Source: Chloroflexota bacterium (GTDB lineage Bacteria > Chloroflexota > UBA11872 > UBA12225). From it: 42,035 nt of DNA. The first letter of the stretch is position 1, and each line of letters opens with the position of its first letter. A program made the position numbers and the translations under genes. The notes beneath the pieces were generated by a model, which had not been told where the DNA came from, searched no databases, and worked only from the letters and a program-made list of their open reading frames with translations. Location: NCBI GenBank assembly GCA_947446285.1, contig CANFGH010000016.1, positions 1 to 42,035 on the forward strand, written 5' to 3'. Below are positions 34,869-42,035 of this stretch, piece by piece.

Positions 34869-35312
34869 GTGGGTAGCAGTGGATTCGTCGGCCGGTCCAT
34901 GTGGAAGCCGGGTCGCAACGGTGCGGGCGGTGTCACGTTTGAATTCCTGATGCCCGGAGACCAGTCCGTTCAGATGCGCGCAGCCATGGTTGCCAGGCTT
35001 GCGGGACGCGTTGCGGAACTGGCTTCCGATCTGCAGGTTCTTGCCATGCTTCTGCAAATCCCACCGGACAGCGATGCGTCGCTCGCCGAACGTCCGGAAG
35101 TCGATGTCGGAGCGAGCGCGGTTGACGACGCGATTCGTCAGGCGTTCCCCACGCTGGCGGATGGGAGATTGGGCGTGGACAAGTCGTCAAGCCCGGTTCC
35201 TGATGCCGATGATCCGTTCGTGAGGGCCTCACTGGCAATCGAAGCGCTGCGCGAGGCACTCCGGCCTGACGACCTGAAGTCCGGGCGCCGAGTTCCCGGG
35301 GCGATCGAATAG
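34869..35312 (+). CDS. Hypothetical protein, 147 aa
   Basis: I do not recognise this protein. The N-terminal third is Gly-rich and polar, then a likely amphipathic helix (MRAAMVARLAGRVAELASDL, residues ~36-55) precedes an Asp/Ala-rich part with a second helix near the end (ASLAIEALREALRP). There is no membrane segment or signal peptide. Codon third positions are GC-rich like its neighbours, which supports coding. The start could be GTG 34869 or ATG 34899; no good ribosome binding site is seen for either. A 9-bp hairpin follows the stop. Confidence 0.55.
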   Translation: MGSSGFVGRSMWKPGRNGAGGVTFEFLMPGDQSVQMRAAMVARLAGRVAELASDLQVLAMLLQIPPDSDASLAERPEVDVGASAVDDAIRQAFPTLADGRLGVDKSSSPVPDADDPFVRASLAIEALREALRPDDLKSGRRVPGAIE

Positions 35313-35316
35313 GGTT

Positions 35317-35347
35317 GCATGGGTCCGGGCAGGTTTCTGACCCATGC
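35317..35347 (+). terminator. Hairpin after the hypothetical gene
   Basis: GCATGGGTC (35317-35325) and GACCCATGC (35339-35347) form a perfect 9-bp stem with a 13-nt loop, five bases after the stop of the hypothetical gene. No T-run follows. The rest of the 216-bp gap to miaA shows no gene. Confidence 0.45.
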
Positions 35348-35528
35348 GAGCACTGGGGCATCCGGGGGAAATTCGCATGAAGCAAACCCGGCCATGGGAT
35401 GGTGCTGCGCATGAACCCTGCAACGGGTCGCTACCCTCAGTGCGGTGGACGCGGACAATTTGCAGCATCAAGGTCATCAGCCGCTGGGTACGCCAGGCGC
35501 CAGGGGTGACGAAATCGCAGATGCGCCG

Positions 35529-36461
35529 ATGATTGTCCGTCGGGTCTGGTGCCTTGTGGGGCCGACGGCGACAGGCAAGACTGCCCTTGCCATCGCGATG
35601 GCCAACGAAGCACCAATCGAGGTCGTCTCGGCGGACTCGCGGATGATTTACCGGTGGATGGACATCGGTACGGCGAAGCCCAGTGTGACCGAACGGGCGA
35701 ATGTCGCCCATCACCTCATTGACTGCGCCGACCCGGACGAACCTTTCACGGTTGTCGATTGGGTTGCCCGAGCGAGGGCCGCGATGGAACGCATCTGGGC
35801 CCGGGGGAGACAGCCGCTTGTGGTGGGTGGTACCGGCCTGTATTTCCGCGCCTTGTGCGATGGCTTGGAGATTCCCCCGGTGCCGCCGGACGAAGATCTG
35901 AGAAACGCCCTTGAGGAGCGCGCCACGCGGGAGGGGTGGCAGGCCCTGCAGGCGGAGTTGCACTCGATTGACCCTGAGAGTGCCAGTCGGATCGAGGGCC
36001 GGAACGTGCGTCGGGTCATCCGTGCAATTGAGGTGACCCGGGCTACTGGACGACCATTCTCGGCATGGCAGCAGCGATTGGCCCCGCCGTTTGAGGTGTC
36101 ATGGGCGGGGCTGGACTTGCCGCGTGACGTGCTTGATGTGACCATCGACGCGCGTGCGTCCGGTCAGGTCAAGGCTGGTTTGCGTCAGGAAGTACGTGGA
36201 TTGCTTGACCGAGGCTATTCGCGGTCCTTGGGGCCGATGCGTGGGCTTGCGTACCGAGAGATGGTCGAACTCATCGATGCTGCGACGACACCCGACGAGG
36301 CAGTGCACCGGTACCGGGCGGTGACCCGCCAGTACGCGCGTCGCCAACAATCCTGGTTCCGTCCCGATCCGCGCATCACGTGGTTCGATCCACGCACCGT
36401 TGATCCCCGGGAGGTCGTGGCACACTTGGCAGATGGGCAGTCTCAGGAAGACCAAGGATGA
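35529..36461 (+). CDS. miaA: tRNA dimethylallyltransferase
   Basis: The 310-aa enzyme adds dimethylallyl from DMAPP to A37 of tRNAs reading UNN codons. The P-loop GPTATGKT (11-18), SADSRMIYRWMDIGTAKPS, VVGGTGLYFRAL and RRVIRAIEV are diagnostic, and the C-terminus has QYARRQQSWFR. The substrate DMAPP comes from the dxr pathway encoded 8 kb upstream. The ATG at 35529 fits the family but has no near ribosome binding site; the frame is open from a GTG at 35445. dapF follows after six bases. Confidence 0.94.
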   Translation: MIVRRVWCLVGPTATGKTALAIAMANEAPIEVVSADSRMIYRWMDIGTAKPSVTERANVAHHLIDCADPDEPFTVVDWVARARAAMERIWARGRQPLVVGGTGLYFRALCDGLEIPPVPPDEDLRNALEERATREGWQALQAELHSIDPESASRIEGRNVRRVIRAIEVTRATGRPFSAWQQRLAPPFEVSWAGLDLPRDVLDVTIDARASGQVKAGLRQEVRGLLDRGYSRSLGPMRGLAYREMVELIDAATTPDEAVHRYRAVTRQYARRQQSWFRPDPRITWFDPRTVDPREVVAHLADGQSQEDQG

Positions 36462-36467
36462 GGCGCG

Positions 36468-37343
36468 TTGATCGCCTTTGAGAAGTGGCACGGTGCGGGC
36501 AATGACTTCGTGATCGTTGACAATCGCGACGACACGCTTGGCCTGGGTGACCGCGCGACCAGCGAATTTGCACGACAGGTTTGTGACCGCCATTTCGGCA
36601 TTGGTGCGGACGGCTTACTGCTTGCCGTCACGGGTGGCGGCGTTCCGGTGGCGATGCGGATGTTCAATCCCGACGGCAGTGAAGCCGAAATGTGCGGCAA
36701 CGGACTCCGTTGTTTCGCACGCTGGCTCTGGGACCATGGTGAGATTGGTCACGGTGCAACCAGGATCGGAACCGGCGCTGGGCCGCGAGGCGTGATCGTC
36801 GACAACCAGGGCGCCGTTCGCGTGGACATGGGGCAGCCGATCCTGCACTGGTCAGACATCCCGGTCCACCCTGGCAAGCAAGGCACCACCGCCTGGGTCA
36901 CCCTTCACCTCCCTGGCTGGGATGCGAGTACCCTTGAGGCGACGGCGATTTCAATGGGCAACCCGCATGCCGTGATCTTTGTTGGGTCGGTGGCTGACGT
37001 GCCTCTGGACAAGATTGGCCCGCTACTGGAAGTGCACCAGTCCTTCCCACGGCGGGCGAATATCGAGTTCTGCGAGGTGGTGTCGAGGACAGAGCTCCGG
37101 GTCAGGGTGTGGGAACGCGGTGCCGGGATAACGCTGGCTTGCGGGACTGGAGCCTGCGCCGTGATGGTCGCGGCGAGGCTCCGTGGGTTGGTCAGCGAAA
37201 CCGCGGTCCTTGCGCTCCCGGGGGGCAATCTTGAAGCGGCATGGGCCGGTTCGGAGGCAGACACCGCGCACCCGGTTCACCTGACCGGGCCGACGGTGAA
37301 GACGTTTGCGGGTTTGTGGAACCTCCGGCTCCCCGGACGTTGA
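36468..37343 (+). CDS. dapF: Diaminopimelate epimerase
   Basis: The 291-aa enzyme interconverts LL- and meso-diaminopimelate for lysine and peptidoglycan. Both catalytic cysteines are visible: Cys76 in EMCGNGLRC and Cys225 in LACGTGACAV. GAGNDFVIVDN near the N-terminus is also typical. The start appears to be TTG at 36468, with AAGGA/GAGG just upstream inside the end of miaA; no in-frame ATG or GTG lies nearby. The six-base gap to miaA suggests a shared transcript, and hflX follows after 21 bp. Confidence 0.95.
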   Translation: MIAFEKWHGAGNDFVIVDNRDDTLGLGDRATSEFARQVCDRHFGIGADGLLLAVTGGGVPVAMRMFNPDGSEAEMCGNGLRCFARWLWDHGEIGHGATRIGTGAGPRGVIVDNQGAVRVDMGQPILHWSDIPVHPGKQGTTAWVTLHLPGWDASTLEATAISMGNPHAVIFVGSVADVPLDKIGPLLEVHQSFPRRANIEFCEVVSRTELRVRVWERGAGITLACGTGACAVMVAARLRGLVSETAVLALPGGNLEAAWAGSEADTAHPVHLTGPTVKTFAGLWNLRLPGR

Positions 37344-37364
37344 GCGGGTCTGGGCAAGTTCGGC

Positions 37365-38843
37365 ATGCAGGGATCGTTCACCGTTGCGATTGGCAGCGTG
37401 AGAGAAGGGGCACCAACAATCGTGGTTGAGGGACGGCTGGGACGACGTGCAAGCTGGGGTGCTGGCCTCGCCGAGGATGCCGCGGGCGAACGCGATGACG
37501 GATCGACGCAGGCGGGACCTGAACGCGCCGTGTTGGCGGCTGTTGACATTGCCCGGCATACGACGGCGGCACGGTACGGGCGATCAATCACGCTGCCCTT
37601 GCATGAGAGCCTGGCGGAACTCAATCGACTGACCGTGACGGCTGGCGCGGTCGTGGTCGGCATGGTCACCCAGCGGCTCGACCATCCCGAACCCGGGACC
37701 TTTTTTGGCAAGGGGAAGATTGAGGAACTGCGAGACACCGTCCGTGAGGAAGGGGCTGATCTGGTCATCTTTGATGATGAACTGTCGCCCACCCAGCAAC
37801 GCAATCTCGAGAAGGGAGTGGGGTGCAAGATCGTTGATCGGACCGCGCTGATCCTGGATATTTTCGCGCAGCGCGCCAGAACGCGTGAAGGTCAGTTGCA
37901 GGTTGAACTTGCCCAGTTGCAGTACCTGCTTCCCCGTCTCTCCGAACTGTGGGTCCGTTTCTCCAGGCTTGGAGGGGCGTCGTCCGGTGGAGGTGGTGGA
38001 GGACGCATTGCCACGCGCGGTCCCGGTGAGACCCAGTTGGAAGTCGACCGACGTGCGATCCGCGAACGGATCGCGATGCTCAAGGAGCGGATTGTCGGGG
38101 TCAGCGACCACCGGCATCGCTATCGTGAACGACGCAAGCAGGACGGCATCGCGGTCGTGGCCCTGGTCGGGTACACAAATGCCGGCAAGAGCACGCTCCT
38201 GCGGCACCTCACCGGTGCGGACGTTCTCGTTGAGGACAAGTTGTTCGCCACCCTTGACCCCACGACGAGGCGGGTGTCCCTTCCCCGCGGGCAGCAAGTC
38301 TTGCTCACCGACACGGTCGGGTTCATCCAGCGTTTGCCAACGTCGCTGGTGGCAGCGTTTCGGGCGACGCTTGAGGAAATCGATCAAGCGGATCTGCTGA
38401 TCCATGTCGTGGATTCGTGCAGTGCGGTCATGTCGGCGCAGATTGAATCGGTAGGGCGAACCCTTGACCACCTCCACATTGGCGCCAAGCCGATGGTCAC
38501 GGCTTTCAACAAGGTCGACCGGCTATCGCCCGAGGAGATTGAGGCACTTGGGATGGACACCTTTCCCAACCCAGTGCCGATTGCGGCCGCGACGGGGGAG
38601 GGGGTGACTGCCATGCTTTCCCGGGTCGAGACAATTCTCGATGGTCAGGCGGACACGATTCCGGTCACGGTTCGGTTGCCATACGCCGCCGGCGACCTGA
38701 TCCACCTTTTCCGTGAGCGCGGGACGATTGCGCTTGAAACCTACGACCCCGACGGTACCCACTTGCATGGAATGTTGCCCCGTCGGTTTCTGGATGCCTT
38801 CAGGCCATACCTCGTGGAAACGCGCTCGATACGCAGGCCGTGA
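37365..38843 (+). CDS. hflX: Ribosome-associated GTPase HflX
   Basis: The 492-aa GTPase splits stalled or stress-arrested ribosomes. The HflX N-terminal domain shows HPEPGTFFGKGKIEEL and FDDELSPTQQRNLE, followed by the Gly-rich linker GGASSGGGGGG and GPGETQLEVDRR. The GTPase domain has GYTNAGKS (269-276), DTVGFIQRLPTSLVAAF and FNKVD. About 60 extra N-terminal residues precede the usual start of homology. The ATG at 37365 has no strong ribosome binding site. A short hairpin overlaps its stop codon. Confidence 0.95.
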   Translation: MQGSFTVAIGSVREGAPTIVVEGRLGRRASWGAGLAEDAAGERDDGSTQAGPERAVLAAVDIARHTTAARYGRSITLPLHESLAELNRLTVTAGAVVVGMVTQRLDHPEPGTFFGKGKIEELRDTVREEGADLVIFDDELSPTQQRNLEKGVGCKIVDRTALILDIFAQRARTREGQLQVELAQLQYLLPRLSELWVRFSRLGGASSGGGGGGRIATRGPGETQLEVDRRAIRERIAMLKERIVGVSDHRHRYRERRKQDGIAVVALVGYTNAGKSTLLRHLTGADVLVEDKLFATLDPTTRRVSLPRGQQVLLTDTVGFIQRLPTSLVAAFRATLEEIDQADLLIHVVDSCSAVMSAQIESVGRTLDHLHIGAKPMVTAFNKVDRLSPEEIEALGMDTFPNPVPIAAATGEGVTAMLSRVETILDGQADTIPVTVRLPYAAGDLIHLFRERGTIALETYDPDGTHLHGMLPRRFLDAFRPYLVETRSIRRP

Positions 38844-38858
38844 CGGCCGCCTCATTTT
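38836..38858 (+). terminator. Short hairpin with T-run at the hflX stop
   Basis: GGCCG-TGA-CGGCC (38836-38848) overlaps the hflX TGA and is followed by CATTTTAG. The stem is only 5 bp, so it would be a weak intrinsic terminator. Confidence 0.35.
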
Positions 38859-39162
38859 AGTGACGGACGGCTTGGAGATATGCTGATCTCGAGCAGTCAT
38901 GCACGGGGTGCTCGCTCTGGCAATACGTACCTGCCTTGTTGCAGTGTTGGGCCTTTTTTTGGGGCCGCATCCACCGCACGTGGAGGCTCTCAAGAGTGGG
39001 GCTGGGTCCCCGCGCGTCACGTGGATCGTCCCCCTCGCGTCTGGGGCGGGGAACGCGCTGGCACCGGTCGCCGAGTTCGCTGTTAGACAGCGCGTGGTGC
39101 CGGTATCGACCTCCAACGATGCGTCAACCGTGGTTCGCCAGACTGACCCATCGCAGGTGACG

Positions 39163-39178
39163 GTGACCGGGTGACCGG
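39163..39178. repeat. 8-bp tandem duplication at a frame break
   Basis: GTGACCGG occurs twice head to tail, and the second copy supplies the TGA that closes the signal-peptide-bearing frame. Removing one copy would continue the reading frame as VTVTGWAGDRSS. Confidence 0.6.
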
Positions 39179-39950
39179 GTGGGCTGGTGACCGGAGTTCG
39201 ATCAGGTTCTCTTGCCTGGCACCGATCTCGGTGCGGGACGCTTCCGTCTGGATGTTGGTCGGACGCAGGGGCCGTGGCCTTCTTCATGGGTCCTGGTCGT
39301 CAGGTGCACGATCAGGGTTGGATGGTAGCCCCAACCTCGACCACGGTGTCCCGTGTTTCGACTGGCCCCGGTCAGGACGAGGGTAGCTTCGGACCAGCAT
39401 GAAGTCGCGTACGAGGTCGTGGAGCTGGAACTCGGCGGTCGGTTATCGCCGGGTGCGCCATCGGCGACGGCTGCGCCCGCTCCGGTTGTCATCCCGCCCG
39501 CGCCGGAACCTGTCGTTGTGGCGGCATGCCCTGCCCCGATTTCGGCCCCGCCCACTGGTGACCCTCCCCCAAGTGTCGGCGGAACGGTTTGGCCGCCGGG
39601 CCTTCCTGCGGTGGCCCCCTCGCCGCCAGCGCCGGGATGGTCGGTTCCAATGGGTCTAATTCCAGTGGGTTTCGAACCGGGTGCGAGGCCGGTCGGGATG
39701 GCGTTTTCAGGGTTCTACGCCATGCAGGAAGGCATGCGGTTGCTCGGACGCCCGATGGGTGATGCGGTTGGCAACGGACAGGGGGGCATTGCTGACCAGG
39801 GCTTTGTAAAAGGACGACTTGAAAATCACCCGGAGGAACCTTCTCCCGAAATGGCAATCCCTTCCCGGGTTGCTTGCTTCGGAGTTACTTGACCGGCGGG
39901 TCGAATTGCTGGTTGGTGGAGATGCGAGTTCGATGACCAACGCCGACCTT

Positions 39951-39966
39951 GCGCGGTTGCGCGGTT
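39951..39966. repeat. 8-bp tandem duplication at a second frame break
   Basis: GCGCGGTT occurs twice head to tail. A third copy would join the upstream frame (ADLARLRG) to the downstream one (CAVAGLHIPPPDG) without a stop. Confidence 0.6.
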
Positions 39967-40403
39967 GCGGGACTTCACATTCCACCGCCGGATGGGTTCG
40001 GGGGCGGCTTTGCGGTGCTCGACGATGGCAGGGTGTTCGTGCCGTTCGACGCGTCGCTCGCGCCGGGGCCAGGACAGGTCGTGCCCCCGGTGTTCTGGGC
40101 GTTCCTTAGCGTCACCAGTGTCTTTCCCGGTGGTTGGCTTCGCGACGTCGGTCTTCGGCTGACCCCGGTTGCGGAGGTGATCGTCACGAAAGGCCCGGAG
40201 ACCGGTCGTCGCATCCTCGTTCAGGCATTCCTGCGAACGATCCTGACGGCTAATCCGCTGATCCCAACCGAATACCATGTGGAATGCGCCAACGTAGCTA
40301 CTCGCTTTGTGCGTTCCGCCGGGGATGACGGGAGACTGGGAGGCGAGCGTCGCATTGGGTGAACGGTTTGCATTCGGCGGTGCCGGTGGGTGATGGTATC
40401 TCC

Positions 40404-41414
40404 ATGATCATTTCGCAGACGCCGTTGAGATTGAGCTTTCTTGGCGGAGGAACCGACTTTCCCGGGTACTACGCGTCGCCAGGGAACCCGCATGGGGGCG
40501 CAGTCACGGGCGTAGCGATCGACAAGTACATCTATGTCATCGTGAAGGCACGGTTCGACGAGCGCATCTACCTGAACTATTCCCGCAAGGAGATCGTCGA
40601 TCACGTTGACGAGATCCAGCATGACCTTGTCCGCGAGGCGATGAGGCTGACTGGCGTGAATGGCGGTGTGGAAATTACTACCTTGGCGGATGTCCCATCG
40701 GAAGGGAGTGGCCTCGGCTCGTCGAGCGCGGTGACGGTTGGGCTCTTGAAGGCTTTGTGGGCGCATCAGGGTGAGACGTTCACCGCTGGCGAACTTGCAG
40801 CCCAGGCAAACCGGATTGAGCTGGATATTCTCCGCAGGCCGATGGGGGTTCAGGATGCCTACCTGGCCGCACTTGGCGGTATCCGTCACGTTGTCTTCGG
40901 CCCGCGGGACGCAGGAAAGGTCAGTTGGGAACGCCTGGACCTTCCACTGGATGCGGTGTCGAGACTCTGTGCGAACTTGATGCTGTTCTACACGAACCGG
41001 ACGCGAAACAGTTCAACGATCCTGACGCGTCAGGTCGCCAACATCAACCACCGCACGAATGTCCTCGATTCGCTTCGTGACAAGGCGGTCGAAGCGGCGT
41101 CACTCCTTCGTGCCCAACGGTTCGATGCATTCGGCGAACTCCTGCACGATGGGTGGATGCAGAAGACCCAACTTGCGGATGGCATCACCGATCCGGAAGT
41201 TGATGATCTGTACGCACGAGCCCGAGGGGCCGGTGCGCTCGGCGGGAAGATTGCCGGGGCAGGTGGGGGTGGCTTCCTCTTGCTCTACGTGCCGCTCGGG
41301 TCGCAGGACGCGGTTCGCGGTGTCGTTGGCGCGGACCTGCGGGAATTGCCTTTCCGGTTCGAACGGGATGGCACCAAGACGATCTTCAACGTTCGTCGTG
41401 ATCCGCATTTCTAG
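40404..41414 (+). CDS. GHMP-family sugar kinase, HddA-like
   Basis: The 336-aa product resembles D-glycero-D-manno-heptose 7-phosphate kinase (HddA) and related GHMP kinases. The N-terminus SQTPLRLSFLGGGTDFPGYY is typical, the ATP loop is EGSGLGSSSAVTVGLLKAL, and GGKIAGAGGGGFLLLYV is the C-terminal motif. It would phosphorylate a sugar or sugar phosphate, but no other heptose or nucleotide-sugar gene is nearby, so the substrate is open. The ATG at 40404 begins the homologous region; a GTG at 40359 overlaps the stop of the preceding broken frame by GTGA and is a possible older start. Only a weak ribosome binding site is seen. Confidence 0.85.
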   Translation: MIISQTPLRLSFLGGGTDFPGYYASPGNPHGGAVTGVAIDKYIYVIVKARFDERIYLNYSRKEIVDHVDEIQHDLVREAMRLTGVNGGVEITTLADVPSEGSGLGSSSAVTVGLLKALWAHQGETFTAGELAAQANRIELDILRRPMGVQDAYLAALGGIRHVVFGPRDAGKVSWERLDLPLDAVSRLCANLMLFYTNRTRNSSTILTRQVANINHRTNVLDSLRDKAVEAASLLRAQRFDAFGELLHDGWMQKTQLADGITDPEVDDLYARARGAGALGGKIAGAGGGGFLLLYVPLGSQDAVRGVVGADLRELPFRFERDGTKTIFNVRRDPHF

Positions 41415-41432
41415 ACGGGAGTTGGCGACCGT

Positions 41433-41461
41433 TTGGCACGCACATTCGCAGGTAAGATAGT
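41433..41461 (+). promoter_or_regulatory. Candidate sigma-70-type promoter
   Basis: TTGGCA (41433-41438) and GATAGT (41456-41461) are separated by 17 bp, 27 bp before the start of the Trm112-like gene. This is a reasonable housekeeping promoter match. Confidence 0.42.
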
Positions 41462-41488
41462 CGGTAGACGTAACGGGAGGATCACGGG

Positions 41489-41887
41489 ATGAGAATGGGA
41501 TGGCTTGGTGCCGCAGCAGGTCTCGCGGCAGTCGGTGCGGTCGTTGCCGCCCGGCGCATCTTCAATGCTCCGGATGACGGTGCGGATGGCGCGGTGCCGA
41601 ACTCGCACGGCGCAGGCGGCTTCACACCGCGGGAAGGTCTCGACCCGACGCTGCTGGAGATCTTGGCATGCCCAGATGACAAGCAGCCAGTTATCTACCA
41701 GCGCGAAGGCGATGCTGAACGCTTGACGTGCACCTCCTGTGGCAAGCGATACCCGGTACGTGATGGAATCCCGGTGATGCTCATCGATGAGGCGACCGTT
41801 GGGCCATTGCCGACCGAGGCTGATATCGCGGCGGCTCATGCCGTGCGCCCTGAAGGCAAGCCTGCAGTCGTTGGTGCTTCTGCCTAG
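41489..41887 (+). CDS. Membrane-anchored Trm112/UPF0434-like small zinc-ribbon protein
   Basis: The 132-aa product has an N-terminal hydrophobic segment (residues ~4-21), a linker, and a Trm112p-like domain (LLEILACPDDK at ~55-65, TCTSCGKRYPVRDGIPVMLID at ~80-100, written here in two parts). Usual members have CPxCK; here the second Cys is Asp, leaving Cys61, Cys81 and Cys84. A membrane anchor is unusual for this family, which normally consists of ~60-aa cytosolic proteins. The ATG at 41489 has GGGAGG 8 nt upstream. Roles range from methyltransferase partner to unknown; none is shown by the neighbours. Confidence 0.8.
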   Translation: MRMGWLGAAAGLAAVGAVVAARRIFNAPDDGADGAVPNSHGAGGFTPREGLDPTLLEILACPDDKQPVIYQREGDAERLTCTSCGKRYPVRDGIPVMLIDEATVGPLPTEADIAAAHAVRPEGKPAVVGASA

Positions 41888-42035
41888 GCGAACGGTGACA
41901 TGCGTGTACCCGAAGATGATTGGGCCGACGGCATCGCCCCAATCCCATCATCTGTCGGGATCTGGACCGTTTGTGCGCGTCACATTCTGGGTACATTCGG
42001 GTGCCACGGATGGTCCCGTTGAGTGCGGGATGTTC
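41888..42035. other. Right window edge, no assignable gene
   Basis: A 40-codon frame (ATG 41900, TGA 42020-42022) exists but has no proper ribosome binding site and no recognisable motif. An imperfect inverted repeat (GATGATTGGG near 41910 against CCCAAT and ATCATC near 41940) may form a hairpin after the Trm112-like gene. Confidence 0.3.

Larger units (their letters stand above)
38899..40362 (+). pseudogene. Frame-hopping coding remnant of a secreted or anchored Pro-rich protein
   Basis: No single frame is open across this 1.46-kb stretch, yet coding-like segments with GC-rich third positions follow one another on the plus strand. Frame A (38899-39174) starts MHGVLALAIRTCLVAVLGLF, a signal-peptide-like segment. 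A middle part (39353-39810) carries a Pro/Ala-rich linker and GFYAMQEGMRLLGRP. Another frame (~39810-39960) reads LLASELLDRRVELLVGGDASS, and a last one (39949-40362) reads FAVLDDGRVFVPFDASL. Joining them needs several indels; exact 8-bp duplications sit at two breakpoints (39163-39178, 39951-39966) and an A4 run at a third. The end overlaps the next frame by GTGA. I do not recognise the family. Sequencing indels are an alternative, but neighbouring genes are intact. Confidence 0.5.

Noticed and set aside
39202-39555. Minus-strand Gly/Ala/Thr-rich frame in the frame-hopping region
   Set aside because: It mirrors the Pro/Ala linker on the plus strand; composition is explained by the complement and there is no plausible start site.
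39826-40278. Minus-strand frame of 150 codons
   Set aside because: It is rich in Arg and His without secondary-structure pattern, while the plus strand here has natural protein composition and GC-rich third positions.
41900-42022. 40-codon frame at the right edge
   Set aside because: No proper ribosome binding site or motif, and the length is well within chance.

Overview
The window is GC-rich bacterial chromosome, densely coded, with no tRNA, rRNA, IS element or CRISPR array that I could recognise. It combines a housekeeping block (rpsB-tsf-pyrH-frr-cdsA-dxr-rseP, then mutS/mutL, miaA, dapF, hflX) with a form I aerobic carbon monoxide dehydrogenase locus and several sugar/amide catabolism genes. 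The cox genes, the very short EF-Ts (174 aa), ThyX instead of ThyA, DapF and the high GC fit a free-living aerobic Chloroflexota-like organism. That assignment is an inference from gene content; no marker was compared with a database.

Region 1 (1-2979): an enolase-superfamily sugar-acid dehydratase cut by the window edge, a Gfo/Idh/MocA dehydrogenase and, convergent to them, a TIM-barrel sugar isomerase/epimerase. Region 2 (3000-8300): a divergent control region followed by coxM-coxS-coxL, with the form I motif AYRCSFR in CoxL, a hairpin, then an XdhC/CoxI-type maturation protein carrying a C-terminal YHS-like domain. Region 3 (8376-17734): a DUF218-like membrane-anchored protein and nine minus-strand genes. 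Five of these form a compact run (DegT aminotransferase, phosphotriesterase-like protein, 53-aa membrane peptide, glycosidase-like TIM barrel, amidase); the rest are a GNAT acetyltransferase, a membrane protein, a second Gfo/Idh/MocA protein and an MBL-fold hydrolase. Three of these proteins lack canonical catalytic or metal-binding residues. Region 4 (17907-20284): coxD (MoxR-type ATPase) and coxE (VWA protein), the usual cluster-assembly partners of CoxL, here about 10.8 kb away from it.

Region 5 (20281-22050): thyX, an EVE-domain protein and a cupin. Region 6 (22150-29099): an extended -10 promoter and long leader, then the translation/isoprenoid/membrane run on the plus strand; uppS, often found between frr and cdsA, is absent. 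Region 7 (29102-34780): mutS, convergent mutL with an endonuclease motif, and a formimidoyl-THF cyclodeaminase. Region 8 (34869-38843): a small hypothetical protein, miaA, dapF and hflX. Region 9 (38899-40362): about 1.46 kb with no intact long gene but coding-like segments hopping between three frames, with two exact 8-bp tandem duplications at apparent breakpoints; I read it as a decaying or phase-shifted secreted-protein gene. Region 10 (40404-41887): an HddA-like GHMP kinase and a membrane-anchored Trm112-like protein.

The strongest functional story is CO oxidation: CoxM/S/L form the Mo-Cu enzyme, the XdhC-YHS protein and CoxD/E probably complete its cofactor, and the catabolic genes between them point to mixotrophic use of plant-type sugars and amides. 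The most unusual signals are the cluster of enzyme homologues with lost catalytic residues (10545-17734), the XdhC-YHS fusion, the ThyX insertion and the frame-hopping region.
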